Under the pieces are notes generated by a model. It made no database searches. It was not told where the DNA came from and saw only the letters and a program-made list of their open reading frames with translations. From positions 1 through 64,000 of the forward strand of contig CAVRXO010000010.1 of assembly GCA_963725185.1 (NCBI GenBank): a DNA stretch of 64,000 nt, in the 5' to 3' direction. The position numbers and the translations under genes are program-made. This DNA is from VAZQ01 sp963725185. GTDB lineage: Bacteria; Pseudomonadota; Alphaproteobacteria; Rhizobiales; Xanthobacteraceae. This document shows, one piece after another, positions 52,263 through 60,507 of this stretch (within the stretch, counting starts at the first letter, position 1; each line of letters starts with the position of its first letter).

Positions 52263-52856
52263 ATGCGCTGCCTGCTGCCGATCGCTGCCGCAATGCTGCT
52301 TCTTTGCGCTGCTCCGGCCGTCGCACAAACCGCTCTGCCGGGAATGGGCATGACCTCGCCGTTGGCGGGCACCGGCGCGGTGGGCCCGGTCGGCATTCCT
52401 TTGGGTTCCACCGAGCTTGATCCGGGAGGCCTCAGTCCCGAGGCGCTGGGTTCGACGACCAGCACCTCGCCTTGCGGCACGACCGGAACCGCCGGGATCG
52501 CAACCGGCATGTCGGGAGCGATTGCATCAGGCTCGACCTTCGATGGCGGCGGAAACATCGGCGTGTCCGGGCCTTGCGGCTCGGTTGCGGTGGGCGGAAC
52601 GGTGTCAGGCACGCAGAGCACGTCCGTCGCCTCCGGCATGACCAGCGGATCGACGCTTGGGATCGGCACCATTCCGCTAGGCGCCACGGAGCTCGGCGGT
52701 TCCGGCATCAGCCCGATGCTGCAGCCACCGACACTCGATCTTTCCACGTCCCAGACTTCCAATTCTTCCTGCGCCGGATCTGCGACGACGCCCGGAACGT
52801 TCGGCAGCGGGACGTCGATGGGCACGAGCGGAATATCGTCGCCGTTGGGCTGTTGA
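52263..52856 (+). CDS. Secreted Gly/Ser/Thr-rich protein with an internal duplication
   Basis: The 197-residue protein has a signal peptide (MRCLLPIAAAMLLLCAAPAVA). Two related halves follow: PVGIPLGSTELDPGGLSPEA...SPCGTTGTAG and IGTIPLGATELGGSGISP...SSCAGSATTPG, each with one cysteine near its end. The composition suggests an extended surface or periplasmic protein. It lies 28 bp before the RND adaptor on the same strand, so it may be part of that operon. No known domain is evident. Confidence 0.7.
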   Translation: MRCLLPIAAAMLLLCAAPAVAQTALPGMGMTSPLAGTGAVGPVGIPLGSTELDPGGLSPEALGSTTSTSPCGTTGTAGIATGMSGAIASGSTFDGGGNIGVSGPCGSVAVGGTVSGTQSTSVASGMTSGSTLGIGTIPLGATELGGSGISPMLQPPTLDLSTSQTSNSSCAGSATTPGTFGSGTSMGTSGISSPLGC

Positions 52857-52884
52857 AGCGGATCGAACCGCACGGGAGGCGCCA

Positions 52885-54057
52885 ATGCGCAAGCGACCGA
52901 TTGTTCTCGTGGGCCTGCTGGTAGTCGCCGGCGGCTTGGTGCTGACCATGCAGCACGTCGTGCGCGCCCGCCAGCCGGCGCCGCCGGCACCACCACCTCC
53001 CGCGATACCGGTCGTCGCCGGGACGGTCACCAGCCACGATGTCCCGATCTATCTGCGGGGCGTCGGCACGGTGATCGCATTCAACAACGTGGTGGTGCGA
53101 AGCCAGATCACCGGCCAGCTCACCAGCATCAACTTCGTCCAAGGGCAGGCCGTGCATGCCGGCGATCTCTTGGCGCAGATCGATCCCCGGCCCTATCAGG
53201 CGCAGCTCGACCAGGCGACCGCCAACCGCGATCGCGACAAGGCGCAACTCGCCAATGCGCAGGCCAATCTCGCCCGCTACACGCCGCTGGAGGCGAAGGG
53301 CTACGCCACCTCGCAGCTGGTCGACACCCAGAAGGCCCAGATCGCCCAGCTCGAGTCCATGGTCAAGTCGGACGAGGCCGTGATCGAGACCGCCCGGATC
53401 AATCTCGGCTATACGCGATTGACGGCGCCGATCGACGGCGTCACCGGCATCCGGCAGATCGACGTCGGCAACATCATTCACCCGACCGATGCCGCCGGCC
53501 TGGTCGATCTGACCGAGATCCAGCCGATTTCGGTGCTCTTCACATTGCCGGAGCAGAACTTTGTCCAGATTCAGCAACAGATGGCCAAGGGACCGCTCAC
53601 CGTCATGGCCTACAGCCAAGACGGCACCACCCTATTGGACCAAGGCAAGTTGAATTTGATCGACAATCAAATCGTGCAGACGACCGGTACGATCCGGCTG
53701 CGTGCCGAGTTTCCCAACACGCAGCGAAACCTGTGGCCTGGCGAGTTGATCAATGCCCGTCTGCTCATCGACACCCGCCACAACGGCCTGACGATCAATG
53801 CATCGGCGGTTCAGCAAGGTCCCGACGGGTCCTATGTCTATGCCATAGATTCCAGCGGAAACGCGGAGATGCGGCCCGTCAAGGTCGCGCAGATCAGCGG
53901 CGGGCAGGCACTGGTCGATTCCGGGCTCGCGGCCGACGAATCCGTGGTGATCGACGGGCAATACAAGCTCCAGCCGGGCTCCCATGTGGTGGCGCTGCAC
54001 GGCAAGGCCGCGCAGCAGGTCAGCCAGCAGAGCGCGGTGGAGCAGGAAATCCCGTGA
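52885..54057 (+). CDS. RND efflux periplasmic adaptor (MdtA-like)
   Basis: The 390-residue protein has an N-terminal anchor (IVLVGLLVVAGGLVLTM) and a Pro-rich linker. The lipoyl half SQITGQLTSINFVQGQAVHAGD, a helical hairpin (about 110-175), LGYTRLTAPIDGVTGIRQIDVG and a beta-barrel domain follow. It matches MdtA-type adaptors. The last four bases overlap the GTG start of the RND transporter, so the two are coupled. Unlike the adaptor at 30.2 kb, this frame is fully intact. Confidence 0.94.
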   Translation: MRKRPIVLVGLLVVAGGLVLTMQHVVRARQPAPPAPPPPAIPVVAGTVTSHDVPIYLRGVGTVIAFNNVVVRSQITGQLTSINFVQGQAVHAGDLLAQIDPRPYQAQLDQATANRDRDKAQLANAQANLARYTPLEAKGYATSQLVDTQKAQIAQLESMVKSDEAVIETARINLGYTRLTAPIDGVTGIRQIDVGNIIHPTDAAGLVDLTEIQPISVLFTLPEQNFVQIQQQMAKGPLTVMAYSQDGTTLLDQGKLNLIDNQIVQTTGTIRLRAEFPNTQRNLWPGELINARLLIDTRHNGLTINASAVQQGPDGSYVYAIDSSGNAEMRPVKVAQISGGQALVDSGLAADESVVIDGQYKLQPGSHVVALHGKAAQQVSQQSAVEQEIP

Positions 54058-57000
54058 ACCTCTCAGCCCCGTTTATTCATCGGCCGATCGCGACCGCTTT
54101 GCTGATGGTGGGGCTCCTGCTGTGCGGCCTGGTGACCTATCGGCTGCTGCCGGTCGCGGCGTTGCCGAACGTCAACTTCCCGACCATCCAGGTGACCGCG
54201 CAACTGCCGGGTGCGGATCCCCAGACCATGGCGTCCTCGGTGGCGACCCCGCTCGAGCAGCAGTTCTCGCAAATACCCGGTCTGACCCAGCTGACCTCGG
54301 CGAGCGGGCTCGGGTTCACCCAGCTCACCGTTCAGTTCGATCTCACGCGGGACATCGACAGCTGCGCCACGGATGTGCTGGCGGCAATCAATGCGGCGAG
54401 CCCGTTCTTGCCCGTGGGTATCCCGTATCCCCCCACCATCCGAAAGGTGAATCCCGCGGACACACCCATCATGGTTCTCGGGCTCACCTCCGATTCGCTG
54501 CCGCTGACCACCGTGGATGCGTATGCGGAAAACATCCTGCTGCCGAAGATCTCGCAGATCTCCGGGGTCGGCTTGGTCGGCTTGGGCGGACAGCAGAAAC
54601 CCGCCATCCGCGTCCAGGTCGATCCGCAGGCGCTCGCCAATCGCGGCATCAGCCTGGAGGACGTTCGCACCGTGCTCGGCGAGGCCAATGTCGACCTCGC
54701 GAAGGGCACGCTCAACAGTCCGCGCCAGACCTACACTCTCAACACCAATGATCAGCTGCTCAAGCCGAATGCCTACAACGCGCTGATCGTCGCCTATCGC
54801 AACGGTTCGCCCGTGCGCATCCGGGACATCGGCCAAGCCATAGAGGGGCCGGAGAACGACCTGATCGCGGGCTGGGACAACAGCAAGCGCGCCATCATTC
54901 TCGCCATTCAACGCGTGCCGGGTGCCAACGTGATCGATACGGTCGACCACATCAAGGCCATGCTGCCGCAGCTCGAAGCATCGATCCCCCCGGCCATCAA
55001 GGTGTCCATGATCTCCGACCGCACGCAAACGATCCGTGCCTCCGTCGCCGACGTGCAGTTCACCTTGATGCTTACCGTGGGCTTGGTGGTGATGGTGATT
55101 TTCCTGTTCCTGCGCAACTTCTGGGCCACGGTCATCCCGGCAATCACCGTGCCGCTCTCGCTGATCGGCACCTTTGCGGTGCTCTATGAGATGAATTACA
55201 GCCTCGACAATTTGTCGCTCATGGCGCTGTCGATTGCCGTGGGCTTCGTGGTCGACGATGCCGTCGTCGTGATCGAGAATATCGTCCGCCATCTGGAGGA
55301 TGGGCTGGGTCCCATGGAGGCGGCGCTCAAGGGCGCGGGCGAAATCGGCTTTACCATCGTTTCGATCACGCTCTCGCTGATCGCGGTGTTCATTCCGCTG
55401 TTCCTGATGGGCGGCTATGTCGGCAAGCTGTTCCAGGAATTCGCCATCACGGTAACCGTTTCGCTCGTTCTTTCGCTTTTGATCTCCCTTAGCCTGACCC
55501 CGATGATGTGCTCTCGCCTGCTCAAGGCCGAGACCAAGCAGCATGGATGGCTCTACCGGCTGTCCGAGCGCGGCTTCGACGGCCTGCTCGGGTGGTATGA
55601 GGCCGGGCTCAAAGTCGCCCTGCGGCACCGCTTCGTCACGCTGATGGTCATGCTCGGCACGATCGCCGTGACCGGATACCTGTATTACGTCATTCCCAAG
55701 GGCTTCTTCCCGCAGCAGGACACCGGAATGATTCTCGGTATCGCCGAGGCTGCGCAGGATGTCTCGTATCCTGCCATGGTGCAGCGCATGGAGGCGGCCG
55801 TCGCCGTGATATTGAAGGATCCGGCGGTCGCCGCGGTCGGCTCCAATATCGGGCCCGGAGGTTCGACAGTCACCCTCAACCAGGGGCGGGTGTTCGTCGC
55901 GTTGAAGCCCGGCGACCAGCGCAACGTCAGCGCCGACCAGATCATCAATCGCCTGGGACCCCAGCTCGCCAGGATCGAGGGCATCAGCGTCTACATGCAG
56001 GCGGCGCAAGACATCACCGTCGGAGCGCGGCTGAGCAAGACCCAGTTTCAATACACTTTGGCCGACGCGGATTCAAACGAGCTCAATCAATGGGCGACGC
56101 TTTTTCTCGACAAGTTCAAGGCGCTCCCGCAGCTCAGCGATGTCACCACCGACCAGGAGAATGCCGGACCGATGCTGGATGTGACGGTCAATCGCGAGGT
56201 CGCATCGAGCTTCGGCATCCTGCCCTCGACCATCGACAATACGCTTGACGATGCCTTCGGCCAGCGCATCGTCTCGACCATGTTCACGCAGCTCAACCAA
56301 TACCACGTCGTCCTCGAAGTCTCACCCCAGTACCAGTACGGTCCGGAGGCGCTCAAAAGCATCTATGTGAACTCATCCAGCGGGCAGGAAGTGCCGCTGA
56401 ATACTTTGGTCCACAGCAACGTCACCGCGTCGCCGATCGTGATCAATCATCAGGGGATGTTCCCCTCGGCCACGATCTCCTTCAATCTGAAACCGGGCGT
56501 CGCGCTCGGTGACGCGGTCGCCGCCATCGGTCAGGTCGAGGCCCAGGCCGGCAAGCCCGCATCGCTGGCGACTACGTTCCAAGGCAATGCCCAGGCCTTC
56601 CAGTCATCATTGGCCGGCGAGCCGATCCTGATCGCCGCGGCGCTGGTGGTCATCTACATCATCCTCGGGGTGCTCTACGAGAGCACGATCCACCCCATCA
56701 CCATCCTCTCGACGCTACCCTCCGCCGGCATCGGGGCGTTGTTGCTGCTGATGGCGTTCCACATCGACCTCAGCGTCATTGCGATGATCGGCATCATTCT
56801 TCTCATCGGCATCGTCAAGAAGAACGGCATCATGCTGGTCGACTTCGCGCTGGAGGCCGAGCGGACCGAGGGGTTGAGCCCGGAGGAGTCGATCTATAAG
56901 GCCTGCGTGCTGCGGTTCCGGCCGATCCTGATGACGACGATGGCGGCGCTGCTGGGCGGCGTGCCCTTGATGCTGGGCACCGGCACCGGATCGGAAATCC

Positions 57001-57248
57001 GCCAGCCGCTCGGCTACACGATCGTCGGCGGCCTGGCGCTGTCCCAGATCCTGACGCTGTTCACGACCCCGGTGGTTTACATCTACCTTGATCGGCTAAG
57101 TGCGATTCTTGCGACGCCTGAGCGGCCGGGAAGAGCTGTCCGTGCCGGCCACGCCCGCGGGCGAAGTTGTAAGCAGCTCGTAGCTGCCATCCAGGGAGTT
57201 GATGCAAGATGCGTGTCTTTATCGCTTCGCTGGTCGCCGCCGCCTTGA
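54054..57248 (+). CDS. RND multidrug efflux permease (MdtB/MdtC-like)
   Basis: From the GTG at 54054 the protein has 1064 residues, the usual RND size. The N-terminus (FIHRPIATALLMVGLLLCGL) is TM1. Porter loops follow, then TM4 with the proton-relay Asp pair (IAVGFVVDDAVVVIENIVRH, near residue 400), and the C-terminal TM bundle (IGIILLIGIVKKNGIMLVDFA). It drives drug efflux with proton flow, together with the adaptor just upstream. No outer-membrane factor is encoded nearby. The 3' end overlaps a possible 40-residue gene. Confidence 0.95.
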   Translation: MNLSAPFIHRPIATALLMVGLLLCGLVTYRLLPVAALPNVNFPTIQVTAQLPGADPQTMASSVATPLEQQFSQIPGLTQLTSASGLGFTQLTVQFDLTRDIDSCATDVLAAINAASPFLPVGIPYPPTIRKVNPADTPIMVLGLTSDSLPLTTVDAYAENILLPKISQISGVGLVGLGGQQKPAIRVQVDPQALANRGISLEDVRTVLGEANVDLAKGTLNSPRQTYTLNTNDQLLKPNAYNALIVAYRNGSPVRIRDIGQAIEGPENDLIAGWDNSKRAIILAIQRVPGANVIDTVDHIKAMLPQLEASIPPAIKVSMISDRTQTIRASVADVQFTLMLTVGLVVMVIFLFLRNFWATVIPAITVPLSLIGTFAVLYEMNYSLDNLSLMALSIAVGFVVDDAVVVIENIVRHLEDGLGPMEAALKGAGEIGFTIVSITLSLIAVFIPLFLMGGYVGKLFQEFAITVTVSLVLSLLISLSLTPMMCSRLLKAETKQHGWLYRLSERGFDGLLGWYEAGLKVALRHRFVTLMVMLGTIAVTGYLYYVIPKGFFPQQDTGMILGIAEAAQDVSYPAMVQRMEAAVAVILKDPAVAAVGSNIGPGGSTVTLNQGRVFVALKPGDQRNVSADQIINRLGPQLARIEGISVYMQAAQDITVGARLSKTQFQYTLADADSNELNQWATLFLDKFKALPQLSDVTTDQENAGPMLDVTVNREVASSFGILPSTIDNTLDDAFGQRIVSTMFTQLNQYHVVLEVSPQYQYGPEALKSIYVNSSSGQEVPLNTLVHSNVTASPIVINHQGMFPSATISFNLKPGVALGDAVAAIGQVEAQAGKPASLATTFQGNAQAFQSSLAGEPILIAAALVVIYIILGVLYESTIHPITILSTLPSAGIGALLLLMAFHIDLSVIAMIGIILLIGIVKKNGIMLVDFALEAERTEGLSPEESIYKACVLRFRPILMTTMAALLGGVPLMLGTGTGSEIRQPLGYTIVGGLALSQILTLFTTPVVYIYLDRLSAILATPERPGRAVRAGHARGRSCKQLVAAIQGVDARCVSLSLRWSPPP

Positions 57249-57331
57249 TTGCGGTCGCAGCCGCGGCCGTCCTCTCGAAGTTCAGGGAACCGGCAGCCGT
57301 CGCGTTCTCGACCTCGGAGGTGCGTCTCTAA
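57209..57331 (+). CDS. Possible 40-residue membrane mini-protein
   Basis: An ATG at 57209 opens MRVFIASLVAAALIAVAAAA, then a short polar tail ending in AFSTSEVRL. One TM helix occupies residues 3-22. It overlaps the end of the RND permease by 40 bp in another frame, with GGGAG about 14 bp upstream. Short single-TM proteins of this layout occur in rhizobia, but I cannot confirm conservation. Confidence 0.5.
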   Translation: MRVFIASLVAAALIAVAAAAVLSKFREPAAVAFSTSEVRL

Positions 57332-57394
57332 GGCCGCCTTCCGCGCGCGGGACGGCCGGGTTCGTGCCGGCAGATGTCCATCGAGGAGTTGGTG

Positions 57395-58360
57395 ATGAAA
57401 GTCGGCATTATCGGGGTCGGTGCAGTCGGCTCGGCTTGCGCGCTGGCGCTCGTCATGCGCGGCGCGGCGCGCGAAATCGTGCTAATCGATCGGACGCGCG
57501 AACGCGCCAGGGCTGTCGCCACCGACCTTCGCTACGGCACTCCGCTGTCCCCCTTGGCCGATATCCGAGACGGAGAGTTCAATGATCTCGATGGCGCGAC
57601 GCTGGTCATGGTCACCGCCGGCATCAATGAAAAGGCCGGAGGGGCCACCGACCGCAGCGATGCCGCGGGACGGCTGAAGCTTCTCGAGATCAATCGCGGT
57701 ATTTATGAAGGCCTGATTCCGCGCCTCGTCGAGGCAGCACCGGACGCCGTCATCCTGGTGGTGACCGATCCGCCGGATCCGCTGGCGGACATTGCGCGCA
57801 ACCTGGCCGGTCACGACCGGGTCCTGAGCACCGGCACCTACCTCGACAGCCTGCGCTTTCGCGTGCACTTGGCCGAGCGGCTTGGCGTCAGCCCGATATC
57901 GGTCGACGCCATGGTGCTGGGCGAGCACGGGACGTCGCAGGTCTATCTGTGGTCTTCGGCGCGGGTCGGGGGATGCCCGGTGATCGAGGCGCTGGCGCAA
58001 CGCGACGTGGCCATCGACAGTTTCCGTCGTTCGGTCGAGAGCGATGTACGCTACGCCAATATTGCGATCATCGAGGGCAACGGTGCCAGCCAATACGGCA
58101 TCGGCATGGTATCGGCGCGGATCGCCGAGATCGTCCTGCGCGACGAGCGGGCGGTGATCCCGATCGGCTACTATAATCCAGCCTATGGGGTGACACTATC
58201 GTTGCCGGCGATCGTCGGGCGCCGAGGTGTGGTACGCACTATCGAGCCGGCCATGTCGGCCGACGAACGTCAGGCATTGCAACACAGCGCCGATACGCTG
58301 AAAACGGCCCTGGCGCATGTCGGCAGCGACGTGCCGGAGCGGCAGCACGTCCACGGGTGA
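57395..58360 (+). CDS. Lactate/malate dehydrogenase-like protein
   Basis: The 321-residue protein starts at the ATG at 57395, preceded by GAGGAG at 8 bp. The Rossmann motif is GIIGVGAVGSACAL. The catalytic His178 lies in GEHGTS, Asp151 and Arg154 in YLDSLRFRVHLAE. Two usual residues differ: the NPVD Asn is replaced by Asp125 (VTDPPDPL), and the His motif has Thr where Asp is usual. The active loop has a long NEKAGGATDRSD insertion. It probably reduces or oxidises a 2-hydroxyacid, but plain L-lactate activity should not be assumed. Confidence 0.82.
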   Translation: MKVGIIGVGAVGSACALALVMRGAAREIVLIDRTRERARAVATDLRYGTPLSPLADIRDGEFNDLDGATLVMVTAGINEKAGGATDRSDAAGRLKLLEINRGIYEGLIPRLVEAAPDAVILVVTDPPDPLADIARNLAGHDRVLSTGTYLDSLRFRVHLAERLGVSPISVDAMVLGEHGTSQVYLWSSARVGGCPVIEALAQRDVAIDSFRRSVESDVRYANIAIIEGNGASQYGIGMVSARIAEIVLRDERAVIPIGYYNPAYGVTLSLPAIVGRRGVVRTIEPAMSADERQALQHSADTLKTALAHVGSDVPERQHVHG

Positions 58361-58409
58361 ACCCGCCGTGTGGCGCGAGCGACGGCCGCGTGCCACGCTC
58401 CCCTTCTCA

Positions 58410-58889
58410 TCAGCAATTGATGACCCAATCGATTGAACCGTCCTCCGCCGTCTGCACGATCGGGCACTCCCTGTCGCCGGAACCGGCCCCACGCTTGGAT
58501 GACGGCCCACCATTTGCGCTGGCATTGGCGGAGGCAGCCTGTTGTTTCCGCAAATTCAGCACGTCGCGGGTCATATCGAGGCAAGCTTGCCACTCGACGT
58601 AGCCAGGCAAGTACTCCTTGGGCTGAACGCATTGTGTCTTGGCGAGCGCCGGATAGGTCGCCCAGTCCTTGACCAACTGGTCGCGTGCGGCCTGCTCGTC
58701 GTTCAAGCATGCGCTCAAGCTGTCTTGGCTATTGGTGTCGGTAAGGCCGCTCAATGCGCTCGAGCTTTCCCGACAAGTCTTCTGAATGTCGATTTTGGGC
58801 GGCCCGCCATCATTCGCTGCAGACGCAGAGGTGACGCCGAGGATAATGGCCGCCGCGGTCACAAGAGCAACTTTCGAGTTGGTCAACAT
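58410..58889 (-). CDS. Secreted cysteine-containing hypothetical protein
   Basis: From the ATG at 58889 the protein has 159 residues. The signal peptide is MLTNSKVALVTAAAIILGVTSASA. The mature part has six cysteines (QKTCRESSSAL, SACLNDE, KTQCVQP, QACLDMTRD, RECPIV, VINC), likely disulfide-linked. It has a helical middle and a low-complexity Ala/Ser/Gly stretch. It resembles small exported rhizobial proteins of unknown role. It converges with the dehydrogenase gene. Confidence 0.7.
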   Translation of the reverse strand: MLTNSKVALVTAAAIILGVTSASAANDGGPPKIDIQKTCRESSSALSGLTDTNSQDSLSACLNDEQAARDQLVKDWATYPALAKTQCVQPKEYLPGYVEWQACLDMTRDVLNLRKQQAASANASANGGPSSKRGAGSGDRECPIVQTAEDGSIDWVINC

Positions 58890-59047
58890 GGTCGGGTATC
58901 CTGTTAGGGGGCCCGTACATCTGGTTGGGTACAGGCCGGGGCACCGCGAAGTGGCGCCGAGCTGACGACCACCCACCCGCGTTAGTTGGTCGGTGACGCG
59001 CCGGTATCAATTATCCTTTGGTACAATACCGATGCTCGGCCCCTCGT

Positions 59048-59392
59048 TCACTTGCTCGGATTTTGATTGACGGCGTCCATCACGCGGGTCGAGTAGACGA
59101 GTGCCGCACCCGCGTTCACCGCGATGGCGACGCCGAGCGTCTCCGCAATTTCTTCCTTTGAAGCGCCGTGGCGGATGGCGGCTTCGCTATGGACTGCGAT
59201 GCAGCCGTCGCAGCGCGCGGTGACGGCGACTGCCAGAGCGATGAGCTCGCGCGTCTTGGCTCCGAGCAGGTCCTTCTTCTGACCAGCCGAGGCGAGCTCA
59301 AGATAGCCTCTTACGGTGTCCGGGGTGAGCCCGCCCAGCTCCTTGACGCCGTTCGCCAATTGTCCTCGATATTCGTTCCAGTCGAGCATCAT
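59048..59392 (-). CDS. AhpD-like carboxymuconolactone decarboxylase family protein
   Basis: The 114-residue helical protein has the alkylhydroperoxidase-type active motif ARCDGCIAVHSEAA (CxxC followed by His). GAKTRELIALAVAVT is the usual family opening. It could reduce peroxides through its Cys pair. It is 39 bp after cydB on the same strand, so it is likely the last gene of the fdh-cyd unit and may protect it from oxidative damage. Confidence 0.88.
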   Translation of the reverse strand: MMLDWNEYRGQLANGVKELGGLTPDTVRGYLELASAGQKKDLLGAKTRELIALAVAVTARCDGCIAVHSEAAIRHGASKEEIAETLGVAIAVNAGAALVYSTRVMDAVNQNPSK

Positions 59393-59431
59393 GATGATAT
59401 CCCTCGTTGAGTTCTCAGGGGCTGCCGAACC

Positions 59432-60436
59432 TCAGTGATAGCCTTCGCCTTCGCGCAGCTTTCCGCCGAAGATCCAATAGACGAAGATGACATAGCCGAG
59501 GATGATGGGAAGCATCACCAGCGTGACCAGCAGCGTGAAGATCTGGGTGGGAGGCGATGAAGCGGTGTCCCATACGGTCAGCGAGGGCGGCACCAGGTAA
59601 GGAAAAGTCGAGACCGCGAGTCCCAGGTAGCAGAGCAGGAACAAGGCGATCGCGGTGATGAAGGGAACTACCTCGCGGCCGCTGGCGTGGCTGCGCCAGC
59701 CCAGAAATCCCACCAGGCCGGTCGCCACCGGAACCCACCAGAGAAAGAAGATATTGGGGACTGAGAACCAGCGCGCCGCGATGCGCTCGAAGGCAATCGG
59801 GGTCCACAGGCTCACCACCACGATGAATGCGAGCACGAGCAACAACAGCGGCTTGGCTTGCGCGCGGGCGCGCGCTGCCACGCTGCCGCTGGTCCGCATG
59901 ATCAGCCAAGTGGAGCCCAGCAGGGCGTAGCCGGCGACGACCCCGAACCCGCAGAGAGCCGCAAACGGTGTCAGAAAGTCCAACGGGCCGCCCGCGAAGG
60001 CGCCCTTCTGCACATTGATGCCCTGGACCAGTCCACCGAGAACGAGGCCCTGGCAGAACGCGGCCAGCGCGGATCCGGCGGCGAAGGCGAAGGTCCAGTG
60101 CTTCTTGCTGGTTACGCCGAGCCAGCGGAACTCGAAGGCAACCCCGCGGAACACCAGCGCCAGCAGCATGACGACGACCGGAAGGTAGAGCGCCGGCAGG
60201 ATGACCGAATAGGCACCGGGGAAAGCCACCATCATGCCGCCGCCGCCGAGCACCAGCCAGGTCTCGTTGCCGTCCCAGAACGGGGCGACCGAGCTCATCA
60301 TCGTGTCGCGATTCCGTTCGCTCTTCGCAAACGGGAACAGGATGCCGATGCCGAGATCGAATCCGTCGAGGATCACATACATTGCTACCGCAAATCCGAT
60401 GATCAGCGCCCAGATAACCGGCAGATAAACGTCCAT
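59432..60436 (-). CDS. cydB: bd-type quinol oxidase subunit II
   Basis: From the ATG at 60436 the protein has 334 residues. It opens with LPVIWALIIGFAVAMYVILDGFDLGIG, the CydB signature helix, and has the conserved WDGNETWLVLGGGGMM. Seven or eight further TM helices follow, ending in a short tail (GGKLREGEGYH). It forms the membrane heterodimer with CydA. The GFDLG and WDGNE motifs are intact. No cydX is evident. Confidence 0.95.
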   Translation of the reverse strand: MDVYLPVIWALIIGFAVAMYVILDGFDLGIGILFPFAKSERNRDTMMSSVAPFWDGNETWLVLGGGGMMVAFPGAYSVILPALYLPVVVMLLALVFRGVAFEFRWLGVTSKKHWTFAFAAGSALAAFCQGLVLGGLVQGINVQKGAFAGGPLDFLTPFAALCGFGVVAGYALLGSTWLIMRTSGSVAARARAQAKPLLLLVLAFIVVVSLWTPIAFERIAARWFSVPNIFFLWWVPVATGLVGFLGWRSHASGREVVPFITAIALFLLCYLGLAVSTFPYLVPPSLTVWDTASSPPTQIFTLLVTLVMLPIILGYVIFVYWIFGGKLREGEGYH

Positions 60437-60507
60437 GGCGGACCTCTTTCGTCGCGTGCCCTTGCCATGAGGGCTTACGGACCTTGTCGGGCGCGTGTGG
60501 GGCGCTC

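Noticed and set aside
54063..56051. Minus-strand open frame of about 660 codons opposite the intact RND permease
   Set aside because: It is antisense to a clearly conserved RND protein and has no recognisable fold.
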